From the NCBI RefSeq assembly GCF_016093545.1, contig NZ_JADKYX010000016.1, forward strand, positions 111,920 through 175,919: a DNA stretch of 64,000 bases. The letters are read 5' to 3'. Made by a program: the position numbers and the translations under genes. Origin of the DNA: Massilia rhizosphaerae (GTDB lineage Bacteria > Pseudomonadota > Gammaproteobacteria > Burkholderiales > Burkholderiaceae_D). Below the pieces are notes generated by a model. The model searched no databases. It was not told where the DNA came from and saw only the letters and a list, made by a program, of their open reading frames with translations. Below are positions 7,888-14,832 of this stretch, in pieces (the stretch's first letter is position 1; every line of letters begins with the position of its first letter).

Positions 7888-8649
7888 ATGGACACCCATC
7901 CCAACCCGCCCGCACGGGCCAGGCAACACCCCCTCCTGATCGTCGCCGCCATCGCGGTGATCCTGTTCTGCGCCATCGGCACGGCGGCCATCATGGGCTG
8001 GCTGCCGTCGTCGACCGGCGGCAACCGCGGCCACTTGAGCGACGCCGACCGCGCCGCCCTGTCGGCCGGCCTGCAACAGCCGGGCCAGCCGGGCTACGCG
8101 GCAGCGCCCGCGCCGCTCGCGAGCCAGCCGCAGCCGGCGCCGGGCGTTGCCCAGCCGTATACGGCGCCGGGCGCCGCGTACGGCGCCAGCGGCAGCCAGG
8201 GCTCCACCGCGTCCGGCTACGCCCCTGCCCCGCAGTACGCGCCGGCCGAACCGGTGCCGGCGCACAGGTCGCATCAATCGACCCGGGTCGCGTCGAACGA
8301 CACGCACAGCAACTGGTGCGGCAATTGCGGCAACATCGAATCGATCCGCCAGATCAAGACGCGCGCCCAGGGCAGCGGCGTGGGCGCGGCCGGCGGCGCC
8401 ATCCTCGGCGGCCTGCTCGGCAACCAGCTGGGCGGCGGCCACGGGCGGCAACTGGCCACCGTCGCGGGCGCGGTGGGCGGCGCCGTCGTCGGCAACCAGG
8501 TCGAGGGCAATATGAAGGCCGACGTCAGCTACGAGATCCGCGTCCGCCTGGACGACGGCAGCCTGCGCACCTTCCACCAGCACAGCGTGCCGCCGTGGCG
8601 CACGGGCGACCGCGTGCGCATCGTCAAGGGCGCGCTGCATTCCGCCTGA
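7888..8649 (+). CDS. Membrane-anchored glycine zipper 2TM domain protein
   Basis: 253 residues. An N-terminal transmembrane anchor (about 16-38; PLLIVAAIAVILFCAIGTAA) is followed by a long Pro/Ala/Gln-rich linker (about 60-130). Next come a CGNCG pair of cysteines, the glycine zipper (GAAGGAILGGLLGNQLGGG, then GAVGGAVVGNQVEG) and a C-terminal domain ending in GDRVRIVKG. The last 110 residues are paralogous to the lipoprotein at 308, but here an inner-membrane anchor replaces the lipobox. The two Cys residues in CGNCG could form a redox pair or bind metal; this is a guess. Terminator at 8672. Confidence 0.8.
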   Translation: MDTHPNPPARARQHPLLIVAAIAVILFCAIGTAAIMGWLPSSTGGNRGHLSDADRAALSAGLQQPGQPGYAAAPAPLASQPQPAPGVAQPYTAPGAAYGASGSQGSTASGYAPAPQYAPAEPVPAHRSHQSTRVASNDTHSNWCGNCGNIESIRQIKTRAQGSGVGAAGGAILGGLLGNQLGGGHGRQLATVAGAVGGAVVGNQVEGNMKADVSYEIRVRLDDGSLRTFHQHSVPPWRTGDRVRIVKGALHSA

Positions 8650-8671
8650 ATCGCAATGCGTTTGTAACGAG

Positions 8672-8699
8672 ACCGGGGCCGCAGCCCCGGTTTTGTTTT
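8672..8699 (+). terminator. Rho-independent terminator
   Basis: ACCGGGGC-CGCA-GCCCCGGT (8672-8691) is followed by TTTGTTTT and ends the 7888 transcript. Confidence 0.8.
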
Positions 8700-8828
8700 G
8701 CGCCGCCGCGTGCTATGTTGAATACGGGCGCGGCCGCGCTTCGTTCCCATGCGCAAAGCATGAATGTCATGCTGCGCGCATCGCGCCGCACCTTGTACGA
8801 TCGCTCACTAAGTTTTCTTTTTCGCAAT

Positions 8829-8870
8829 GTGCGCCAGCGCACGGAGCAGTTTGCCTGCGCACATAAGAAT
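8829..8870 (+). promoter_or_regulatory. Inverted-repeat operator with class II-type promoter, site 4
   Basis: GTGCG-CCAG-CGCAC (8829-8842) with AAGAAT at 8865-8870, at the same 29.5-bp spacing, lies upstream of the small membrane protein gene at 8913. Confidence 0.55.
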
Positions 8871-8912
8871 CGGCTTCATACGGCAGAGAACACTCAAGCG
8901 AAAGGACGCAAG

Positions 8913-9137
8913 ATGAACAGCCTGGCATGGATCGGCATCATTCTTTGGGGACTTCTGCTGACGGGCTTCGGCCTGGCCAGCGCGGGCGCGGCGCCGCAGG
9001 GGGCGGACATGGCGGCCCAGGACGTGTTTTTCCTGATCACGGGCGGGCTGTTGACGTGCCTGATCGGCTTTCTGGGCCTGGTCGGCTTCATGGGGTGGAT
9101 CCCGGGCCTGCACAAGGAACAAAAAGGCGCGACGTAA
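8913..9137 (+). CDS. Small two-helix membrane protein
   Basis: 74 residues with two hydrophobic helices (about 5-27 and 38-63) and a short charged tail (KEQKGAT). Start at 8913 after AAAGGACG. No domain is recognised. Its size, its regulatory repeat at 8829 and its neighbours (lmo0937-type peptide, glycine-zipper proteins) suggest a stress-induced inner-membrane peptide. It is probably transcribed separately from the 9248 gene, which has its own site. Confidence 0.65.
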   Translation: MNSLAWIGIILWGLLLTGFGLASAGAAPQGADMAAQDVFFLITGGLLTCLIGFLGLVGFMGWIPGLHKEQKGAT

Positions 9138-9161
9138 TGCGCCGTAGAGATGCGCGCTAAT

Positions 9162-9203
9162 GTACGGCATCGTACGGAGTGCAGGGCTTGTTGGTTCGAT
9201 ACT
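9162..9203 (+). promoter_or_regulatory. Inverted-repeat operator with class II-type promoter, site 5
   Basis: GTACG-GCAT-CGTAC (9162-9175) is followed by GATACT at 9198-9203, five of six matches to the -10 consensus, at the common 29.5-bp spacing. It is upstream of the lmo0937-type gene at 9248. Confidence 0.6.
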
Positions 9204-9247
9204 GGAAACGCGGCGCCCCGATTGCCGTCAACCATGAGGACACTATC

Positions 9248-9394
9248 ATGCTCTACACAATTGCCGTCATACTCATCATTCTGTGGCTGCTCGGTCTGGT
9301 AACCTCCTACACCGTCGGCGGGTTCATCCATATCCTGCTCGTCGTCGCCGTGATCATGATCCTGGTCCGCCTGATCAGTGGCCGAGGCATATAG
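9248..9394 (+). CDS. lmo0937 family small membrane protein
   Basis: 48 residues consisting of two hydrophobic helices joined by SYTVGGFIHI, the hallmark of the lmo0937 family (LWLLGLVTSYTVGGFIHILL). Its function is unknown; family members are small inner-membrane peptides often found among stress genes. The start at 9248 is preceded by TGAGGAC; an in-frame upstream extension has no ribosome site. Confidence 0.8.
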   Translation: MLYTIAVILIILWLLGLVTSYTVGGFIHILLVVAVIMILVRLISGRGI

Positions 9395-9522
9395 CATCAT
9401 CACCGAGGCACGCACCGGCGTGCCGATCCGCAGTCTTCCGCGGACCTGACCGATCCGTTTCGCGGTCGTGCCCACTGCCACGGGTGCGACTACGAAACGG
9501 ATATTTTTTGAAGGAGTCCACC

Positions 9523-10194
9523 ATGAAAACAACCCTGATCCGTTCGACCCTGTGCGCCACCGCCTTCGCCGTGGCCGCCACCGGCTGCGCCGACATGAAC
9601 CAGACCCAGCGCGGCACCGCCACCGGCGCCGGCATCGGCGCGGGCCTGGGCGCAATCCTCGGCGCGTCGACGGGCGGCGGCGGTTCCGGCCGGGCCACGC
9701 GCGGCGCGATCCTGGGCGCGGCGGCGGGCGCCGTCGCCGGCAACGTCTGGTCGCGCCACATGGAACAGCAGCGCCAGGCGATGGAACAGGCCACGCGCGG
9801 CACGGGCGTCCAGGTGTCGCAGACGGCCGACAACCGCCTCAAGCTCGAGATCCCGAGCGACGTCTCGTTCGACACCAACCGCTCCGACATCAAGCCGAAT
9901 TTCCGCCCCATCCTCGACCGCTTCGCCCAGACGCTGAACGAGAATCCGGCCACCAACGTGACGATCATCGGCCACACGGACAACACCGGCGGCGACGCGA
10001 TCAACCAGCCGCTGTCGCTGGACCGCGCCGCCCACACGCGCGACTACCTGGCGGCGCGCGGCGTGAATCCGGCCCGCATCACGGTCGAAGGCCGCGCCGC
10101 GCGCGAGCCGATCGCCTCCAACGACGACCCGGCGGGCCGCGCGCGCAACCGCCGCGTCGAGATCTTCGTCAGCGAACCGGCCCGCCAGGGCTGA
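9523..10194 (+). CDS. OmpA-family lipoprotein with glycine zipper (YiaD-like)
   Basis: 223 residues. Lipobox AATGC (Cys22), glycine zipper (about 35-80; GAGIGAGLGAILGAS, GAILGAAAGAVAGN), short linker, then a complete OmpA domain (about 105-220). The OmpA domain contains SFDTNRSDIKPNFRPIL, GHTDNTGGDAINQPLSLDRA and RARNRRVEIFVSE. This is the layout of YiaD/outer-membrane peptidoglycan-associated lipoproteins. The start at 9523 has AAGGAG. It should tether the outer membrane to peptidoglycan. Upstream there is only a half-match to the regional repeat (GTGCG at 9494), so its control may differ. Confidence 0.88.
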   Translation: MKTTLIRSTLCATAFAVAATGCADMNQTQRGTATGAGIGAGLGAILGASTGGGGSGRATRGAILGAAAGAVAGNVWSRHMEQQRQAMEQATRGTGVQVSQTADNRLKLEIPSDVSFDTNRSDIKPNFRPILDRFAQTLNENPATNVTIIGHTDNTGGDAINQPLSLDRAAHTRDYLAARGVNPARITVEGRAAREPIASNDDPAGRARNRRVEIFVSEPARQG

Positions 10195-10272
10195 GTAGCC
10201 GGGCGCGCGGGCGCGCGCCGGCGTGGGCGACGCACGGTGTATCCTCGGACAAGGCCAACCACAGGAGATGCC

Positions 10273-10869
10273 ATGTCCAGCGACACCGTGCGCATCGTCC
10301 GCGAGGAAATCCTCTCGGACCACTTTCTGCCCCTGAAAAACGTCACCTATGCGCAGCGCCGCCATGACGGCGACCTGCAGGTTCAATCGCACGAGGTCTA
10401 CGACAACGCGGACGGCGCCGCCGTGCTGCTGTACAACCGCGCGCACCGCTCCGTCGTGCTGACCCGCCAGTTCCGCGTCGGCGCCCGGCTCGCGGGCCAC
10501 GACGGCTTCCTGCTCGAAGCGGCGGCCGGCATGCTGGACGGCACCGATCCGGCCACGCGCGCGCTGGCCGAGGCGCGCGAGGAAACCGGCTACGACGTCG
10601 ACCGCGTGCAGAGCGCGCTGCAACTGTACGTCAGCCCGGCCTCGACGACGGAACGCGTCCATTTGTTCGTCGCGGAGTATGATCATGAACGGCGCTGCGG
10701 CGACGGCGGCGGCAAGCGCGAGGAAGGCGAAGACATCGAGGTCGTGGAACTGGATTTCGACGACGCCCTCGCCATGATCGAAACGGGCGACATCGTCGAC
10801 GCCAAGACCGTGCTGCTGCTGATGCACCTGGAGCGCAAGGTGCTGGGGCGGCACGGCGAGGCATCGTGA
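10273..10869 (+). CDS. nudK: NUDIX hydrolase, NudK-like (GDP-mannose / nucleoside diphosphate sugar pyrophosphatase)
   Basis: 198 residues. The Nudix box is AGMLDGTDPATRALAEAREE followed by TGYD; it matches the E. coli NudK/ADP-ribose pyrophosphatase type, with EAREE as catalytic core and the usual first Glu replaced by Asp. Upstream RQFRVGARLAG and downstream YVSPASTTERVHLFVAEY are diagnostic of the NudF/NudK branch. It would hydrolyse nucleotide sugars to NMP and sugar phosphate. Start at 10273 after ACAGGAG. The DUF3617 gene follows after 62 bp. Confidence 0.85.
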   Translation: MSSDTVRIVREEILSDHFLPLKNVTYAQRRHDGDLQVQSHEVYDNADGAAVLLYNRAHRSVVLTRQFRVGARLAGHDGFLLEAAAGMLDGTDPATRALAEAREETGYDVDRVQSALQLYVSPASTTERVHLFVAEYDHERRCGDGGGKREEGEDIEVVELDFDDALAMIETGDIVDAKTVLLLMHLERKVLGRHGEAS

Positions 10870-10931
10870 TTCGCCTTCGCTTTCGCCTTTGCCGGTCCGC
10901 CGCGACCCTGCTTGAAAAGGAAACCATCACG

Positions 10932-11492
10932 ATGAACAAGACCGTTGCCCGCCTCGTCCTGCTCGCCTGCGCCTGCGCGGCGCTCCCGGCCGGCGCCCAG
11001 ACCATGAAACCCGGCCTGTGGTCGCTGTCGAACAGCATGACGTCCAGCGATCCGCAAGTCGCGCTAGCGATGTCCGCCATGCAGCAGCAGATGGCGAACA
11101 TGTCGCCCGAGCAGCGCCAGCAGATGCAGAAGATCATGCAGCAGAACGGCATGCAGCTCGACATCGGCGCGGGCGGCGCGCTGCAGACCAAGTTGTGCAT
11201 GACGCGCGCCATGGCCGAGCGCAAGGAATTCCCGGTCCAGCAAGGCGATTGCAAGCAGACGTTCACCCAGCAATCGCCCACCCGCGGCCACATCGCCTTC
11301 ACCTGCACGAAGCCGAAAGTGAGCGGCGAAGGCGAGGTGACGGCGGACAGCGACACGAGCTACCGCGCCCACATGAAGCTCCGGAGCGACGAACAGGGTC
11401 GCAACCAGGTCGTGGACATGAACGTGACCGGCAAGTGGCTGTCGGCCGACTGCGGCAACATCCGCCCCATCCCCACCCCGCCCGCCAAATAA
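10932..11492 (+). CDS. DUF3617 domain exported protein
   Basis: 186 residues. The signal peptide is cleaved near PAGAQ (residue 22). The mature protein starts TMKPGLWSLSNSM, the typical DUF3617 opening, and includes a Met/Gln-rich helix (AMQQQMANMSPEQRQQMQ) and two conserved Cys pairs (KLCMTRA...GDCKQTF and ITFTC-like IAFTC...SADCGN). It is periplasmic and of unknown function. The start at 10932 is preferred because the upstream frame overlaps nudK and lacks a signal peptide there. Confidence 0.8.
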   Translation: MNKTVARLVLLACACAALPAGAQTMKPGLWSLSNSMTSSDPQVALAMSAMQQQMANMSPEQRQQMQKIMQQNGMQLDIGAGGALQTKLCMTRAMAERKEFPVQQGDCKQTFTQQSPTRGHIAFTCTKPKVSGEGEVTADSDTSYRAHMKLRSDEQGRNQVVDMNVTGKWLSADCGNIRPIPTPPAK

Positions 11493-11535
11493 GCGCACGA
11501 CGCAGCGACATGCCAAGCCGCCCCCGTCTTTTGCA

Positions 11536-11762
11536 AATTCGGGGTCAGAGCATAAGTTCGGGGTCAGAGCACATTTCGGATCAATGTCCCGTCGGGAAGT
11601 CTAGCGACGCCGCTAGCCTAGGCCGCCGGCGATGGCGCCAAATAATCGACGCGCGCGGCCGAAAACGCGGCCCGCTGGCGGGCAACTCTTACTCTGCGAA
11701 CCTTGCGCGCAAAATTGCTCTGACCCCGAATTTCGCGAAAAATGTGCTCTGACCCCGAATTG
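11536..11762. repeat. Small inverted-repeat element with doubled termini (MITE-like)
   Basis: The 15-mer TTCGGGGTCAGAGCA occurs four times, twice head-on at the left (11538-11552, 11557-11571) and twice inverted at the right (11716-11730 and 11746-11760). They bound about 140 bp with no gene but an internal hairpin (CTAGCG...CGCTAG, 11602-11616). Such GGGGTCAGAGC termini are familiar around REP-associated or IS200-like transposase genes, which is recalled rather than searched. No transposase lies here, so this would be a non-autonomous copy. It sits between the convergent DUF3617 and aminotransferase genes. Confidence 0.7.
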
Positions 11763-11765
11763 CGG

Positions 11766-12602
11766 TCAGGTCGTTTCGGTGTAGGCGAGATACAGGTCGC
11801 GGGCCTGGCGCGCCACCGGGCCGGCGGGCAGTTCGCGCGATTCGTAGCGGGTGCACGGCGTGACCTTGCCGTAGTTGCCGGTACTGAAGATTTCGCGGGC
11901 CGTGTCCAGCTCTTCCGGCTTGACCGTGCGCTCGCCGACCTTCACGCCTGCCCCGGCCAGCAGCGCGATCACGCGGGCGCGGGTGATGCCGGCCAGGAAG
12001 GTGCCGTTCAGTGCCGGCGTGACGACCTCGCCGTCGGCCGTCACGAGGAACAGGTTCGACGTCGCGAACTCGGCCACATTGCCGGCCGCGTCCAGCAGGA
12101 CGGCGTTGTCGAAGCCGTGCGCCTTCGCGTCGCGCAGCGCGCGGGCCGTGTTGGCGTACAGGGCCGAGGCCTTGGCGTCCGTCGGCGCCATCGTCGGTTC
12201 CGGCCGGCGCAGCGGCGACAGGCAGGCCGAGAAGCCGGAAAACGGCGGCAGCGGCGCGTCGAACAGCGTCAGCGCGAAGGCTGCCGCTTCCGGCGTGGGG
12301 ATGAGGAAACCTTCGGACGCGAACACGAGCGGACGGACGTACAGCTCGGCATCCGCGGGAAAGCGCGCGACGCCTTCGCGCACGAGCGCTTCCATCTCGT
12401 CCACGCTCAACGGACACGTGAGACCCACCTTCTCGGCCGACGCGATCACGCGCTCCAGGTGCGGGCGCAGGTCCGGCAAATGGCCGCGCAGCGCACGGGC
12501 ACCGTCGAATACGGACGAGCCCAGCCACACGCTGTGGTCCATCGCGCCGAACAGCGGCGTATTTCCTTCAGCCCATTGCCCGTTGAAGTAAGTCAGGTAC
12601 AT
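11766..12602 (-). CDS. Class IV (branched-chain type) PLP aminotransferase
   Basis: 278 residues from the ATG at 12602, which has a GGGGGAG site; a GTG four codons upstream is less likely. It is fold-type IV: FNGQWAEGNTPLFGAMDHSV at the N-terminus, the likely PLP lysine in APTDAKASALYAN (about residue 142), and the class IV signature from NAVLLDAAGNVAEFATSNLF into the C-terminal domain. It most resembles branched-chain aminotransferases (IlvE); D-amino-acid or aminodeoxychorismate-lyase activity cannot be excluded without the active-site loop comparison. It is divergent from the Gcr-like gene, with an inverted repeat between them. Confidence 0.8.
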   Translation of the reverse strand: MYLTYFNGQWAEGNTPLFGAMDHSVWLGSSVFDGARALRGHLPDLRPHLERVIASAEKVGLTCPLSVDEMEALVREGVARFPADAELYVRPLVFASEGFLIPTPEAAAFALTLFDAPLPPFSGFSACLSPLRRPEPTMAPTDAKASALYANTARALRDAKAHGFDNAVLLDAAGNVAEFATSNLFLVTADGEVVTPALNGTFLAGITRARVIALLAGAGVKVGERTVKPEELDTAREIFSTGNYGKVTPCTRYESRELPAGPVARQARDLYLAYTETT

Positions 12603-12660
12603 AGTCTCCCCCACTGATGACGTCGAGCATCAAGTGTAACGCAGCCACGTCCGCTCGGTT

Positions 12661-12703
12661 CGTCAGCGTACAGTGGCGCGGGGTGTCCACGCGTACACTG
12701 ACG
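12661..12703. promoter_or_regulatory. Long inverted repeat in divergent promoter region
   Basis: CGTCAGCGTAC (12661-12671) and GTACACTGACG (12693-12703) are inverted with one mismatch and a 21-bp gap. They lie between the aminotransferase start (12602) and the start at 12709. The right arm ends 5 bp from that start codon, so a bound repressor or an RNA hairpin could block translation of the downstream gene. Confidence 0.4.
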
Positions 12704-12708
12704 TTGCC

Positions 12709-14832
12709 ATGCTCTCGATACTCGAACGCCTCGATCCTGACAGCGACCGCATCGACCTCATCGTCGACCTGGTCGACCGCCTGCGTCCGCGCCGCGCGCG
12801 CGATCACGGCGATGCGATCGCCCAGGTGCGCGCGCTGACGCAGCTCCTGCAGGGTCATCCCGACCGGGCCGCGGCGCTGCGCCGCTACGTGACCAGGCTG
12901 CTGGAGACGCGCCGCCACACGAGCCTGTACTCGGACGTCGGCATCCTGTCGAACGACGGCTTTTTCACGGAGCTGAAGAAACGCATCGCCTACCGCTTCC
13001 TGCCGCCCGCGCTCGACGAGCGGTACCTGTCGGATACCCTCGACAAGGTCCTGTGCCGCGACGACGATTACCAGTGGATCCGCGCGGTGCCGAACGCCGA
13101 CTGGCTCGCGTTGTTCGACGTCGTCGCCAACGCGGCACCGCCCGATGACGACACGGACGAATCCTCCCGCGCGCGCAAGGTCGTGCTGGCCGGCCTGCTC
13201 GACGCGGTCCGGACCCTGTCCTGCCGCGTCTGCGCGCTGGGCCTGGAACCGCGCCTGATCCACGCGCACATGGAGATCGAGGAAGTCGACTCGCCCTTCC
13301 TCATGCAGAACATCGAGGCGAACAAATACCTCGACGACTACGGCCGCCTGACGGCCGGCGAGATCGACACGATGGAAGACGCGCGCCACCTGCTCGTCAT
13401 GCTCGACCAGTGCGAAGAGGTCGTCCTGAAAGTCCGCAACAAGGCGCTCGCGTCGGGCACGAGCGTCGCGCTGACCTATCTGCTCGTCGCGCTGACGCAA
13501 AGCATCGACCGCCTGCGCAAGCTCCTGTTCCTCGTCGACACGAGCGGAGAGCTGCCGGCCGCGCCCACCGTGGACGTGGCAGCGCTCGCGAACGAGGCGA
13601 CACCACCGGCCGCCCCGCCGACGAGCCTGCGGCGCGCGGCCGCCGTCGACCTCGCGCAGGAACTGGCCGAGGCGCACAACACGAAGTACGAGGTGCGCGG
13701 CCTGGTGCGCGACAACATCGACCTGCTGGCCCGCAACGTGACGGAAAACGCGAGCCGCACGGGCGAGCACTACATCGCCGAACGGCGCGCCGACCTGCGC
13801 GGCATGTTCGCATCGTCGGCCGGGGCCGGCGTCGTCATCGGCTTCATGGCGCTGGTCAAGATCGTGATCTCGTACCTGAATCGCGCCCCGCTGATCGAAG
13901 CGCTGTTCTACAGCATCAATTACGCGGCCGGCTTCATGCTCGTGCACGTGCTGCACTTCACGATCGCCACCAAGCAGCCCGCGATGACGGCCGCCCGCAT
14001 CGCCGCCGCCCTGCACGAGACGGCGCAGCGCGGCGGCGGACGGGGAAGCGGCCGGCGCCAGGTCGACGTCGACAGCATGGCGGCCCTCGTGAACAAGGTG
14101 TTCCGCACGCAGATCGTCGCCGTGCTGGGCAATCTCGTCACGGTGCTCCCCGCCGCCTGGGGCCTCGCCGTCGCGTGGCACGCGATCTTCGGCAAGCACC
14201 TCGTGAATCCGGCGAAGGCCGGACACCTGATCGCGGACAGCCATCCCTGGCACTCGCTCGCCCTGCTGCACGCGGCCATCGCCGGTGTGTGGCTGTTCGT
14301 GTCCGGCCTCGTGTCCGGTTACTACGACAACAAGGCGTTGTACACGCGGATGGCCCGGCGGGTCGAGCAATTGCGCTGGCTGCGCCGCCTGCTGGGCGTG
14401 GAACGGCGCGCCCGCTTCGCGCGCTATGTCGAGGACAACCTGGGCGGGCTGATGGGCAACTTCGTGTTCGGCGTCCTGATGGGCACGACGGCCACCGCCG
14501 GCTTCCTCCTCGGCCTGCCGCTCGACGTGCGCCACGTGACCTTTTCGGCCGCCCACTTCGCCATCGGCTACGTGGGACTCGGCCAGCGGCTCGACGCGCA
14601 GACGATCGCCGTCACCTTCCTCGGCATCGCCCTGATCGGCATGGTCAATTTGCTGGTGAGCTTCGGCTTCGCGCTGTGGGTGGCGCTCCGGGCGCGCAAG
14701 GTGCGCTTCCACCACGGCCTGCGCCTGCTGCACGCGCTGGGCCGGCGGCTGCGCGCGGCGCCGCTCGATTTCTTCATCGGGCCGCGCGACCTCGACCAGG
14801 CAGCACCGGTCAACCCGCGAGGATGCCCATGA
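12709..14832 (+). CDS. Gcr-family polytopic membrane protein ('site-specific recombinase', SpecificRecomb)
   Basis: 707 residues. The N-terminal 350 residues are soluble and helical. The rest carries about six hydrophobic segments (for example GAGVVIGFMALVKIVISYL, FYSINYAAGFMLVHVLHF, GNLVTVLPAAWGLAVAWHA, VWLFVSGLVSGYYDN, FVFGVLMGTTATAGFLLGL, FLGIALIGMVNLLVSFGFAL). Proteins of this family are annotated as site-specific recombinases after gonococcal Gcr, yet no tyrosine or serine recombinase motif is visible and the topology is that of an inner-membrane protein. It overlaps the phospholipase D gene by 4 bp (ATGA), so the two are translationally coupled. Confidence 0.75.
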   Translation: MLSILERLDPDSDRIDLIVDLVDRLRPRRARDHGDAIAQVRALTQLLQGHPDRAAALRRYVTRLLETRRHTSLYSDVGILSNDGFFTELKKRIAYRFLPPALDERYLSDTLDKVLCRDDDYQWIRAVPNADWLALFDVVANAAPPDDDTDESSRARKVVLAGLLDAVRTLSCRVCALGLEPRLIHAHMEIEEVDSPFLMQNIEANKYLDDYGRLTAGEIDTMEDARHLLVMLDQCEEVVLKVRNKALASGTSVALTYLLVALTQSIDRLRKLLFLVDTSGELPAAPTVDVAALANEATPPAAPPTSLRRAAAVDLAQELAEAHNTKYEVRGLVRDNIDLLARNVTENASRTGEHYIAERRADLRGMFASSAGAGVVIGFMALVKIVISYLNRAPLIEALFYSINYAAGFMLVHVLHFTIATKQPAMTAARIAAALHETAQRGGGRGSGRRQVDVDSMAALVNKVFRTQIVAVLGNLVTVLPAAWGLAVAWHAIFGKHLVNPAKAGHLIADSHPWHSLALLHAAIAGVWLFVSGLVSGYYDNKALYTRMARRVEQLRWLRRLLGVERRARFARYVEDNLGGLMGNFVFGVLMGTTATAGFLLGLPLDVRHVTFSAAHFAIGYVGLGQRLDAQTIAVTFLGIALIGMVNLLVSFGFALWVALRARKVRFHHGLRLLHALGRRLRAAPLDFFIGPRDLDQAAPVNPRGCP

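Noticed and set aside
12568..14733. 721-codon open frame opposite the Gcr-like gene
   Set aside because: Antisense shadow with a low-complexity Arg/Gln/His product and no ribosome site. The + strand frame has membrane helices and is coupled to the next gene.
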